Made by a program: the position numbers and the translations under genes. From contig CAXBQV010000042.1 of assembly GCA_963978265.1 (NCBI GenBank), forward strand, positions 1 to 14,037: a stretch of 14,037 nt of DNA, given 5' to 3'. Positions 7,445 through 14,037 of this stretch are shown here, piece by piece; the first letter of the stretch is position 1, and every line of letters starts with the position of its first letter. The notes beneath the pieces were generated by a model. That model did not search any database, was not told where the DNA came from, and worked only from the letters and a program-made list of their open reading frames with translations. Origin of the DNA: JAKALQ01 sp963978265. GTDB lineage: Bacteria; Actinomycetota; Actinomycetes; S36-B12; UBA5976.

Positions 7445-9964
7445 TTACGACAGGATCCGTTCGTTCTTCGGGTCGAACAGCGGGGTGATGCCGACGCGGG
7501 CAACGGTCACCGGAAAGTGCTCGTGCATGTACTCGACGAGCAGCTTGGTCCCCTCGACGGCGTACTCCGGTGGCAGGTAGCTCATGAGCAGATGCTTGCC
7601 GAGCGAGGGTGCACTTCCCGCAGACGTGACGTACGAATTGCGGCCGTGCGAGTCGGTGATCGACTTGCCATCGAGCGTCAGTATCGGCTCCTTGCCCATC
7701 ATGTAGCGCTTCTCACCGGTCTTCTTCGACGTGTGGTCGTCGACGGTCAGTGTGCACATGAGTGTTGCGGGTGCCGCTTCGCGCTGCTTGAGGTGCGCGT
7801 CCTTGCCGATGAAGTCCTGCGACTTCACCTTCGCCATCTGCATACCGGCTTCCATCACGTTGTACTCGGTCTCGAGTTCTGCACCGAACGCGCGGTAGCC
7901 CTTTTCGAGGCGGCCCGTCGTGCCGTACACGCCGATGCCAACCGGGATGAGGCCATGTGCCTTGCCAGCCTCCCAGACGCGATCCCACAACGCTTCGCCC
8001 TGTTCGATCGGGACATAGAGCTCCCAGCCGAGATCACCGACATACGAGATGCGAGATGCGAGGACGCGCAACGTGTCGATCTCGATCGTGCGGCAGGTAC
8101 CGAACGGGAAGCCCTCATTCGACATGTCGTCACCGGTGATCGACTGCACGATCTTGCGGGCGTTCGGGCCCCAGATGCCGAGCGTCGTGTAGGAGTTCGT
8201 GAGATCGAAGACTTGGGCGCTGCCGTCGGCCGGGCAGAGGTCGCGGAACCACTTGAGATCCACCATGCCGTGTGCGCCACCGGTCACAACGCGGAAGTGG
8301 TCGTGGCCGAGTCGCATCACGGTGAGATCGGAGATGAAGCCACCGTTGGGTGCGAGAACCGGGGTGTAGATGACCTTGCCGATGGCGACGTCCATCTGGC
8401 GCACGCACGCGGTCTGGACGACGTCGAGCGCCTTCGGACCTTTCACATCGAAGATGGCGAACGCGGTGAGATCGACGACGCCGGCGGTTTCGCGCATCTG
8501 CAGGTGCTCGGCGTTGATGATCGGTGACCACCAGCGTGATTCCCACTCGGCGGTGCGCGGCATCACCTTGTCGCCGAACTTGGAGACGAGATCCTTGTTG
8601 CTCTCGAACCAGAACGGACGTTCCCAACCGGCGGCTTCGTAGAACACGGCACCGAGTTCGGATTCACGCTTGTAGAACGGGGACAGTCGAACGTTGCGGT
8701 TCGACATGTACTGCTCTGCCGGATGCACGATGCCGTAGGTCTTGATGAACGACTCGGAGACGCGGGCCTTGACGTGCTTGCGCGACTTCTGGTGTTCGTA
8801 GAAGCGGGCGATGTTCGATGCGTGGATGTCGATGTCCGACCAGCCCCGCACCATCCATTCGGCAACGGCACGACCGGTGCCGGGGCCTTCCTTGATCCAG
8901 ACTGCGGCGCACGACCAGAGGCCCTTCACCTCAGGAGTCTCACCGAGGATCGGCATGCCGTCCGGCGTGTAGGAGAGGATGCCGTTGATTGCGTACTTCT
9001 GGCCGATCGATTCGTCGCCGACGATCTCCGGCATGAGTTCGAGTGCGTGCTCGTCCTGTTGGTCGAAGTCGGCCTGGGTGAACGGGAATTCCGTCGGGCT
9101 CAGCGCGGCTTCGGCGTTCGAGGGGAGGTCGTCCGGTTCGTACAGGATCGGACGATGCGCGTAGGAACCGATCTCCAGGCCGGTGCCGTGCTGGCGCTCG
9201 TACATGAACGTGTCCATGTCACGGACGATCGGGTATTCAATGTCGCCCTTGGCGTCCTTGAACCTGGGAACCGGACCGATGTCCTTCATTTGGTGCACGG
9301 TCGGCGTCAGCGGGATCTCGGCGCCAGCCATCTTCGCGAGCTTCGGGCTCCAGCAACCGGTGGCGATAACGACGTAGTCGGCCTCGATTGTGCCCTGGTC
9401 GGTGACGACCGCCTTGATGCGACCATTCTCGACAACCATGTCGAGTACCTCGGTGTTCGCGAATGACTGCAGTGCGCCCATCTCCTGGGCACGTTCGCGC
9501 ATGATGGTGCCGGCACGCAGTGAATCAACGACCGAACCGGACGGCGTGTAGAACGCGCCGAGGATGACGTCCTTGTCCATGTAGGGGACGAGCTCGACCG
9601 CCTGCTCGGGGGTGAGCATCTCGGTCTCGATGCCCCACGACTTCGCCGACGCCATGCGACGACCGAATTCCTGCATGCGCTCCTCGGTGCGTGCGACCTC
9701 CATCGCGCCTACGGTCGTGTTCACACCGAGTTCGATGTACTGGCGTTGTGAATCGAGCGTGAGCTGCGCCATCTCCTTGGTGTGATCGACCGGGAAGATG
9801 AAGTTCGATGCGTGACCGGTGGAACCACCAGGGTTCGGAAGCGGACCCTTGTCGATCTGGACGATGTTGTTCCATCCGAGTTTGGCGAGGTGGTAGCAGA
9901 GGCTGTTGCCGACGATGCCGGCGCCGATGACTACGCACTTGGCCTTGCTGGGCAGCGTGCTCAT
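7445..9964 (-). CDS. Dimethylglycine/sarcosine dehydrogenase-family flavoprotein with GcvT folate domain
   Basis: Likely oxidatively removes an N-methyl group, handing the C1 unit to tetrahydrofolate as methylene-THF and electrons to ETF. The 839 residues match the family (about 820-860). The N-terminal DAO-type FAD domain has GAGIVG (14-19); GSTGHASN (47-54) with H51 at the position of the histidine that carries covalent FAD in DMGDH; a second FAD motif ATGCWSPKLA (201-210); and a C-terminal FAD segment near DGMPILGE (335-342) and EGPGTG (359-364). A linker domain follows (about 400-440), then an aminomethyltransferase-like GcvT domain (about 440-710, including GDLGWELYVP at 643-652) and a GcvT C-terminal barrel (about 720-825). 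The ATG is five bases after a strong ribosome binding site. Dimethylglycine is the default guess. However, residues after H51 (NFIFPVDH) differ from animal DMGDH, so sarcosine or another N-methyl amine is possible. The adjacent ETF favours a dehydrogenase over an oxidase. Confidence 0.9.
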   Translation of the reverse strand: MSTLPSKAKCVVIGAGIVGNSLCYHLAKLGWNNIVQIDKGPLPNPGGSTGHASNFIFPVDHTKEMAQLTLDSQRQYIELGVNTTVGAMEVARTEERMQEFGRRMASAKSWGIETEMLTPEQAVELVPYMDKDVILGAFYTPSGSVVDSLRAGTIMRERAQEMGALQSFANTEVLDMVVENGRIKAVVTDQGTIEADYVVIATGCWSPKLAKMAGAEIPLTPTVHQMKDIGPVPRFKDAKGDIEYPIVRDMDTFMYERQHGTGLEIGSYAHRPILYEPDDLPSNAEAALSPTEFPFTQADFDQQDEHALELMPEIVGDESIGQKYAINGILSYTPDGMPILGETPEVKGLWSCAAVWIKEGPGTGRAVAEWMVRGWSDIDIHASNIARFYEHQKSRKHVKARVSESFIKTYGIVHPAEQYMSNRNVRLSPFYKRESELGAVFYEAAGWERPFWFESNKDLVSKFGDKVMPRTAEWESRWWSPIINAEHLQMRETAGVVDLTAFAIFDVKGPKALDVVQTACVRQMDVAIGKVIYTPVLAPNGGFISDLTVMRLGHDHFRVVTGGAHGMVDLKWFRDLCPADGSAQVFDLTNSYTTLGIWGPNARKIVQSITGDDMSNEGFPFGTCRTIEIDTLRVLASRISYVGDLGWELYVPIEQGEALWDRVWEAGKAHGLIPVGIGVYGTTGRLEKGYRAFGAELETEYNVMEAGMQMAKVKSQDFIGKDAHLKQREAAPATLMCTLTVDDHTSKKTGEKRYMMGKEPILTLDGKSITDSHGRNSYVTSAGSAPSLGKHLLMSYLPPEYAVEGTKLLVEYMHEHFPVTVARVGITPLFDPKNERILS

Positions 9965-9969
9965 GGTGT

Positions 9970-9979
9970 TCCTTCTCCT
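9970..9979 (-). promoter_or_regulatory. Strong ribosome binding site of the DMGDH-like gene
   Basis: On the minus strand AGGAGAAGGA lies just upstream of the ATG at 9962-9964; the nearer AAGGA is five bases away. It is the strongest Shine-Dalgarno seen in the window, in the 18-base gap after the gntR stop. It suggests the enzyme is translated much more than the co-transcribed regulator. Confidence 0.65.
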
Positions 9980-9982
9980 GGG

Positions 9983-10651
9983 TTAGAGGTTCTTGCGGAT
10001 TTCGGATTCGAAGCCGGCGACGTGCTTGAACATCAGTTCAGCGGCAGCGTCGCCATTTCCATCGCGGATCGCTGCGAGCAACGGTCGGTGCTCATGCACA
10101 GCCAGCTCCTGCAAATCCTGGATCTTGTGTACGGCCAGCGCCCAGATGCGCAATGCATGCACGAAGTACTGGTCGAGCGCCGTCTCCAGGTACGCGTTGT
10201 GTGCGCACTTGTAGACGTGGTGATGCATGCGCTGATCGATGTCCATCAGTGCATGCGGATCGGGGTTGTGACCGAGATTGTCAATCTCCTCGAGCAGGGC
10301 GACCGTTCGCTCTCGGTCTTCGGCGGTCGAACGGGTCGCGGCAAGCCGTGCCGCGAAGGGTTCGAGTTCGCAGCGGATCTCATTGAGGGCGGCGAGATCC
10401 CGGGTGTCGATGCCGGCAACGAACATGCCACGCCGCGGATAGACCTCGACGAGGTGCTCGTTCGCCAGCGTTCGCAGTGCCTCGCGCACGGGTGTGCGGC
10501 CGAGACCCAGCGTCGCCATGAGATCGGATTCGCTGATGAGCGATCCGGGTTCCATTTCGGCGCGGACGATCATCGCGCGAATGGCGAAGTAGGCGCGATC
10601 CGATTGCGACGTCGCAAATTCCTCGCTCGGCTGCAGCAGCGGAATGGCCAT
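9983..10651 (-). CDS. GntR-family transcriptional regulator with FCD domain
   Basis: Probable local, ligand-responsive regulator of the demethylation operon. It has 222 residues, typical for the FadR/FCD subfamily. The winged helix spans about 17-80, with the recognition-helix region GRTPVREALR (51-60) and wing HLVEVYPRRGMFV (66-78). The all-helical FCD ligand domain spans about 85-210 and keeps the usual metal-binding set: D139 and H143 (DxxxH), H188 and H210. FCD regulators bind small carboxylates through this metal; dimethylglycine, sarcosine, betaine or formate are plausible but unproven effectors. It stands first in the catabolic run, 18 bases before the DMGDH-like gene and 64 after fdhD. 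An AT-rich imperfect palindrome lies 20 bases upstream of its ATG, suggesting autoregulation. Another, less likely, reading is that it controls only the upstream fdhD and reductase genes. Confidence 0.93.
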   Translation of the reverse strand: MAIPLLQPSEEFATSQSDRAYFAIRAMIVRAEMEPGSLISESDLMATLGLGRTPVREALRTLANEHLVEVYPRRGMFVAGIDTRDLAALNEIRCELEPFAARLAATRSTAEDRERTVALLEEIDNLGHNPDPHALMDIDQRMHHHVYKCAHNAYLETALDQYFVHALRIWALAVHKIQDLQELAVHEHRPLLAAIRDGNGDAAAELMFKHVAGFESEIRKNL

Positions 10652-10715
10652 GGAGACGACCCTACGCCCTCAGATATATCAGCAATATACCTAATCGCCG
10701 AACGGCAGGTTTCGC
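10652..10715 (-). promoter_or_regulatory. Promoter/operator region upstream of gntR
   Basis: This 64-base gap between fdhD and gntR contains the most AT-rich patch I noticed in the window (10672-10695). On the minus strand TATATT and TATATC are -10-like hexamers, and TTCGGC lies 18 bases before TATATC as a poor -35. A small stem (GCC/GGC around 10697-10706) sits just after the fdhD stop. A promoter for gntR and the catabolic genes is likely by position and composition, but no single -35/-10 pair is convincing. Confidence 0.45.
10672..10692. promoter_or_regulatory. Candidate GntR operator (imperfect palindrome)
   Basis: The arms AGATATAT (10672-10679) and ATATACCT (10685-10692) are inverted repeats with seven of eight positions paired, around a 5-base centre TCAGC's reverse-symmetric gap (10680-10684). 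The size and symmetry fit a dimeric GntR/FCD protein, and the site overlaps the -10-like sequences, where a bound repressor would block initiation. The symmetry is visible; binding is inferred. Confidence 0.5.
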
Positions 10716-11534
10716 TTAGTAGGCGGTGCCGCGGCCATCCCGGGCGAAGCCGACGACCGTCAGCCCGAACGCGTGGGCGGTCTCGAGGGCAAGGGACGTG
10801 GGAGCCGACACGGCCACGAGGGCGGAGATCCCGGCGACCACGGCCTTCTGCACGATCTCGTAGCCGATCCGGCCCGAGCAGACGAGCGTCCAGCCCGCGA
10901 GCGGGAGCCGGCCGGCCATCAGTGCGGCGCCGATCACCTTGTCGACGGCGTTGTGACGACCGACGTCCTCACGGACCCAGCGGACCTCGAGTTCGGGGGT
11001 GAGGAGCGCGGCCGCATGCAGTCCGCCGGTCTTCGCGAAGATCTTCTGGCGCTCCCGCAACTCCTCGGTCAGGCCAGCCAGCCGTTCGGCAGTGTGCGGG
11101 GTCGGCGTCACGTTCGCGACTCCGCGAGCACGGAGGTCGTCGAGCTGCGTACTTCCGCAAACGCCACATGCGGACGACATCGTGAACCGACGATCGAGCA
11201 AACGAGCCGGCGTCACTGTGCGCTGGTCCACGGTCGCAACAACCGTGTTCGCGCGCTGTCGCGGCGTCAATGAGCGGTCGCCGCACACCTTCACTTCAAG
11301 GAGTTCTGTCGGCGCTGTGACCACGCCCTCGGAGTAGAGGAAGCCGGCGGCCAGTTCGAGGTCGGCGCCCGGTGTGCGCATCGTGACGGCAACGACGTCC
11401 TCGTCGGCACCACGCTTGAGTCTGATCTGCAGCGGTTCCTCGACAACCACGCTGTCGACGAATGCACGCCCCGCGGTCTTGCGCGCCTTGACGCGTTCGA
11501 TCGCGGAGGGCACCGCATCGTTGTCGTGCATCAC
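10716..11534 (-). CDS. fdhD: Formate dehydrogenase accessory sulfurtransferase FdhD
   Basis: Transfers sulfur from a cysteine desulfurase to the molybdenum cofactor so that formate dehydrogenase becomes active. The protein has 272 residues. The catalytic two-cysteine loop is SACGVCGST (121-129; C123 and C126). Other family blocks are FAKTGGLHAA (166-175), REDVGRHNAVDK (188-199), SGRIGYEIVQK (220-230) and SAPTSLA (243-249). The frame begins with adjacent GTG (11532-11534) and ATG (11529-11531) codons; neither has a clear ribosome binding site, so the exact start is uncertain by one codon. It follows the aldo/keto reductase by 18 bases and precedes gntR by 64. Its obvious client is the FdsABG enzyme about 7 kb downstream on the same strand, although a second molybdenum formate dehydrogenase elsewhere could also use it. 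Confidence 0.95.
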   Translation of the reverse strand: MMHDNDAVPSAIERVKARKTAGRAFVDSVVVEEPLQIRLKRGADEDVVAVTMRTPGADLELAAGFLYSEGVVTAPTELLEVKVCGDRSLTPRQRANTVVATVDQRTVTPARLLDRRFTMSSACGVCGSTQLDDLRARGVANVTPTPHTAERLAGLTEELRERQKIFAKTGGLHAAALLTPELEVRWVREDVGRHNAVDKVIGAALMAGRLPLAGWTLVCSGRIGYEIVQKAVVAGISALVAVSAPTSLALETAHAFGLTVVGFARDGRGTAY

Positions 11535-11552
11535 GCGGCGAGCGTATTGCCA

Positions 11553-12539
11553 CTACCAGCGATGATGCACGTGTGGCCTGATGACGGAGTCGTAGATCCG
11601 GTGCACGGCCTCGTCATATGCGGAACTGCTGTGAGGCAGCCCTGCCACAGCGGCATTCGCCCGCGCTTGGTCGGGTGAACTTGCACCGGGAATCACGGTG
11701 GAAACGCCCGGTTGATCGATGATCCAGCGGAGTGCTGCTTGTGCCGGTGTCACCCCGGCGGTTGCAAGCTCTCCGAGTTCGTGAGCGGAGTCGACGCCGA
11801 TCTCGTACGGCACTCCACTGAACGTCTCACCGACATCGAACGCCTCACCATGTCGGTTGTAATTCCGATGATCGTTCTGCGCAAAGGCTGAGTCGCGCCG
11901 GAACTTCGCTGCGAGCAGCCCACTGGCGAGTGGGACGCGGACGATCACCCCGACGCCGCGAGCGGCAGCTTCCGGAATGACGGTCTCGAACGGCTTGAGA
12001 CGGAACGGATTCGCGATGATCTGCACACTGGCGATGTTCGGGTGCGCGATCGCGATACGGGCCTGTTCCACGGTTTCGACGCTGACACCGTATGCGGCGA
12101 TCTTGCCCTCTCGCGTGAGTTCGTCGAACAACTGATACATGTCGTCGCGCTGGAAGGTCTCGGTGGGCGGGCAGTGCCATTGCACGAGATCCAGCCGCTC
12201 CACGCCAAGGTTCGTGAGCGAACGATCCACCCATGAACGAAGATTGCGTTCGGTGTATTCGCTGTCGATCTGTGCCTTCGCACGTCTGCCCACCTTGGTG
12301 GCGACGAACAACTGCTCACCTGCGCGTTCCTGCAGTAATCGCGCGACGAAGCGCTCGCTACGGCCGTCTCCGTACGCATCGGCGGTATCGAAGAAGGTGA
12401 CACCGGCGTCGGCGGCTGCGCGAAGGATGTCCATCGCGGCTGCATCATCGACATCACCCCAGTCGGCGCCGAGTTGCCAGCACCCCAGCCCGATCACGGA
12501 AGCAGTTCGGTGCATGCGTACGAATGGTCGTTGTTCCAT
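11553..12539 (-). CDS. Aldo/keto reductase
   Basis: NADPH-dependent oxidoreductase of the AKR superfamily, a TIM barrel that reduces aldehydes or ketones; the substrate is unknown. It has 328 residues, normal length. The catalytic tetrad is complete: D51 and Y56 in DTADAYG, K82 in ATKVG and H122 in QWHCPP. The NADP-binding tail is IPGASSPDQARAN (283-295). The frame opens with ATG at 12537-12539; a second in-frame ATG eight codons on is possible, and neither has a clear ribosome binding site. A 7-bp hairpin lies just upstream. It ends 18 bases before fdhD and may be co-transcribed with it, but nothing in the sequence ties it to one-carbon chemistry. A general detoxification role is equally likely. 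Confidence 0.92.
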   Translation of the reverse strand: MEQRPFVRMHRTASVIGLGCWQLGADWGDVDDAAAMDILRAAADAGVTFFDTADAYGDGRSERFVARLLQERAGEQLFVATKVGRRAKAQIDSEYTERNLRSWVDRSLTNLGVERLDLVQWHCPPTETFQRDDMYQLFDELTREGKIAAYGVSVETVEQARIAIAHPNIASVQIIANPFRLKPFETVIPEAAARGVGVIVRVPLASGLLAAKFRRDSAFAQNDHRNYNRHGEAFDVGETFSGVPYEIGVDSAHELGELATAGVTPAQAALRWIIDQPGVSTVIPGASSPDQARANAAVAGLPHSSSAYDEAVHRIYDSVIRPHVHHRW

Positions 12540-12542
12540 GCA

Positions 12543-12561
12543 CGCACCGTATCGCGGTGCG
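12543..12561. repeat. Inverted repeat in the divergent intergenic region
   Basis: CGCACCG (12543-12549) and CGGTGCG (12555-12561) form a perfect 7-bp inverted repeat with a 5-base loop, TATCG. It lies three bases outside the aldo/keto reductase start, in the 62-base gap shared with the divergent membrane-protein gene. It could be an operator for either gene or a leader hairpin of the reductase. No clear promoter hexamers accompany it. Confidence 0.4.
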
Positions 12562-12601
12562 GGAGCGAAGATGTGGTCGGCCGTAGGGCATGATGTGCCC
12601 C

Positions 12602-12952
12602 ATGAAGAGCGCTTTGATCCGTTTGATTGCAGTTGCTGCCGCTGTCTGGGTGACCGCTGAAATCATGCCGGGTGTCCACGTCAGCGGTGATGTCTTCACC
12701 TACCTGGGCATTGCGCTCATCTTCTCGCTGGTGAATCTGGTGATCGGAAGTCTCATCAAGCTGCTCACCATGCCGCTGACGCTGCTGACGTTCGGCATCA
12801 GCCTGTTCTTCGTGAACGCAGCAATGTTCCTGCTCACCGACCACTGGAGCGATTCGCTGAAGATCGACGGCTTCTGGTGGGCGTTGCTCGGCTCCCTGAC
12901 AGTGAGCATCGTGAGCAGTGTGATCACGAGATTCCTGAAGCCGATCGCGTAA
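12602..12952 (+). CDS. PF04020-type 'phage holin family' small membrane protein
   Basis: Integral membrane protein of unknown function, 116 residues from the chosen start. Four hydrophobic segments are visible at about 4-22, 32-52, 55-78 and 88-112, with the pattern MKxxLIRLIAV...IMPGVHVSG near the N-terminus and a basic C-terminus (TRFLKPIA), typical of this widespread four-helix family. The 'holin' name comes from similarity only: chromosomal members like this are not flanked by endolysin or phage genes and none is present here. Two further in-frame ATGs at 12590 and 12593 precede the chosen one. AGGG at 12585-12588 would suit 12593, while protein similarity favours 12602. It is the only plus-strand gene and converges on the next gene with three bases between stops. 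Confidence 0.82.
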   Translation: MKSALIRLIAVAAAVWVTAEIMPGVHVSGDVFTYLGIALIFSLVNLVIGSLIKLLTMPLTLLTFGISLFFVNAAMFLLTDHWSDSLKIDGFWWALLGSLTVSIVSSVITRFLKPIA

Positions 12953-12955
12953 GCG

Positions 12956-14037
12956 CTACGGCTGCACTTCGGAAGCATCCTCCTCGCGGATCCGCCACGG
13001 AGCACCGTATTCCACGAGTTTGTCGAGGAATGGTTTCGGTGGGAACCACTCCGGTCCGTTGACGCCTTCCGGTTTCCACACGCCTTCGTGAATGAGCTCC
13101 ATCGCGATGATCGGGTTCAACGCTGTCTGCCAGACGACCGCTTGGTCGCCGTACTCCTGCATCGACCATTCGTTGTCGACGACGTGGTACAGGTAGACCG
13201 CCCGCGGTTTGCCGTCCTTGTCGAGGCCCTCGACGTAGGTGCCTGCGCAGGTCTTGCCCTTCATGCGATCGCCGAGCGTCGCGGGATCGGGCAGTGATGC
13301 GGCGAGGATGTCGCGGGGTGCAACCTCGATGCCCATCACGTTGACGTTCTCCTTGCGGTCCATGCCGAGCATGTGGATGGTCTTGAGGACACTGATGAAC
13401 TCGGCGCCGAGGCCGTACTTGAAGTTCACCTTCCGGGCGTCGACCTTCTGCGGGATGAGCACCACTTCCTCGTGCTCGACGTTCACACATTCCACGGGGC
13501 CGATGCCCTCGGGGAAATCGAAGATCTCGGGTTCGCTGAACGGCTCGGTGGTGTACCAGCCGCGCCCGTCCTCCCAGACGAGTGGTGGGTTGAGGCATTC
13601 CTCGACCGTCGTCCAGATGGAGAAGGATGGAGCGAAGTCGTGGCCTTCGACGGTCAGGTTGGATCCGTCGTAGACGGTCAGTTGATCGATGCGTGAGAAC
13701 AACTCGTCCGACGCGTACTTGGCGAACACGTCGCTCATGCCGGGCTCCACCCCGATGCCGACGAGTGCCCAGATGTTGCGCTCCGACCAGTTCCAGTCGC
13801 GGGCGAACTGCTCATCGCCGAGCTTCACGCCGGTCTCCGTGTAGGGGTAGTGCGGATGCGGCCTCGACAGCGACATCGCCATATCCATGTAGTTGGTGTC
13901 CTCGATCTCGCACGCGAGGAAGATCGGCATGACGAAGCGCGGATCGACCGCGTTGATCACGACATCGGGGTCGGTGGCCCGGATGAGTTCGCGGATGTTT
14001 TCGAGTTGCGCCGCATTCACCTCGGCCGCCTTCAGTC
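12956..14037 (-). CDS. Saccharopine dehydrogenase-family oxidoreductase, 5' end outside window
   Basis: NAD(P)-dependent oxidoreductase of the saccharopine dehydrogenase superfamily (Lys9/carboxynorspermidine dehydrogenase-like). Members form or cleave secondary-amine links between amino acids or polyamines; the substrate here is unassigned. The visible 360 residues include the end of the Rossmann domain (DPDVVINAVDPRFVMPIF, then a conserved NYMDMAMS) and the segment GIGVEPGMSDVFAKYA, a hallmark of the family, followed by the large alpha/beta C-terminal domain. A GTG at 14018-14020 could be read as a start. However, the frame stays open upstream to the window edge (LKAAEV precedes it) and the glycine-rich nucleotide loop is missing, so the true start is probably about 40-60 codons further out. 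Its TAG stop lies three bases from the convergent membrane-protein stop. Confidence 0.82.
   Translation of the reverse strand, partial: LKAAEVNAAQLENIRELIRATDPDVVINAVDPRFVMPIFLACEIEDTNYMDMAMSLSRPHPHYPYTETGVKLGDEQFARDWNWSERNIWALVGIGVEPGMSDVFAKYASDELFSRIDQLTVYDGSNLTVEGHDFAPSFSIWTTVEECLNPPLVWEDGRGWYTTEPFSEPEIFDFPEGIGPVECVNVEHEEVVLIPQKVDARKVNFKYGLGAEFISVLKTIHMLGMDRKENVNVMGIEVAPRDILAASLPDPATLGDRMKGKTCAGTYVEGLDKDGKPRAVYLYHVVDNEWSMQEYGDQAVVWQTALNPIIAMELIHEGVWKPEGVNGPEWFPPKPFLDKLVEYGAPWRIREEDASEVQP

Noticed and set aside
7517..8527. A 336-codon plus-strand open frame opposite the GcvT half of the flavoprotein
   Set aside because: Composition is that of an antisense shadow (His, Arg, Asp, Val rich). 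The opposite strand carries the GcvT domain.
9782..11002. A 406-codon plus-strand open frame spanning the flavoprotein start, gntR and part of fdhD
   Set aside because: It runs antisense across three well-supported genes and their gaps, ends in a low-complexity Arg/Ser/Pro tail and has no family motif.
12602..12952. Prophage remnant suggested by the 'holin' family name
   Set aside because: The protein is a common chromosomal four-helix membrane family; no endolysin, integrase, att site or other phage gene is nearby.
1..14037. CRISPR array, tRNA, rRNA or insertion sequence
   Set aside because: No regularly spaced repeats, transposase frames, terminal inverted repeats or recognisable structural RNA genes were seen; coding density leaves almost no space for them.

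Overview
The window is a GC-rich, densely packed bacterial chromosome segment. There is no intergenic stretch longer than about 65 bases and no RNA gene, insertion sequence or CRISPR array that I could see. Protein style (Fds-type NAD-dependent formate dehydrogenase, Actinobacteria-like GcvT-fused flavoprotein, high-GC codon use with GTG starts) suggests an actinobacterium, perhaps of the Acidimicrobiia. That placement is inferred and has not been tested by a search.

Layout, read in the direction of transcription (almost everything is on the minus strand, right to left): a saccharopine dehydrogenase-family gene cut by the right edge (14037-12956); a small plus-strand four-helix membrane protein of the PF04020 'phage holin family' (12602-12952), converging on it with 3 bases between stops; an aldo/keto reductase (12539-11553); the formate dehydrogenase accessory sulfurtransferase FdhD (11534-10716); a GntR/FCD regulator (10651-9983) behind an AT-rich imperfect palindrome; a dimethylglycine/sarcosine dehydrogenase-like flavoprotein with a folate-binding GcvT half (9964-7445); electron transfer flavoprotein beta and alpha (7442-6684, 6687-5737); formate-tetrahydrofolate ligase (5709-4042); and the gamma, beta and alpha subunits of an NAD-dependent molybdenum formate dehydrogenase (3981-3538, 3541-2039, 2039 to beyond the left edge).

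The genes from 10651 to 1 read as one metabolic line. An N-methyl group is oxidised by the flavoprotein, the one-carbon unit goes to tetrahydrofolate, and the electrons go to the neighbouring ETF. The C1 unit is released as formate by the ligase running in its ATP-forming direction, and formate is oxidised to CO2 with NADH formed. FdhD supplies the sulfur step needed to activate the formate dehydrogenase. The only missing step is 5,10-methylene-THF to 10-formyl-THF (FolD), which is not encoded in the window. Gaps are 18, 2, -4, 27, 60, -4 and -1 bases, as expected of an operon. The 60-base gap before fdsG contains a strong hairpin that could set the ratio between the upstream and downstream halves.

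The most interesting points are the uncertain substrate of the flavoprotein (its flavin-linking region differs from textbook dimethylglycine dehydrogenase), the self-contained demethylation-to-CO2 layout under a local GntR regulator, the candidate operator, and the intercistronic hairpin.
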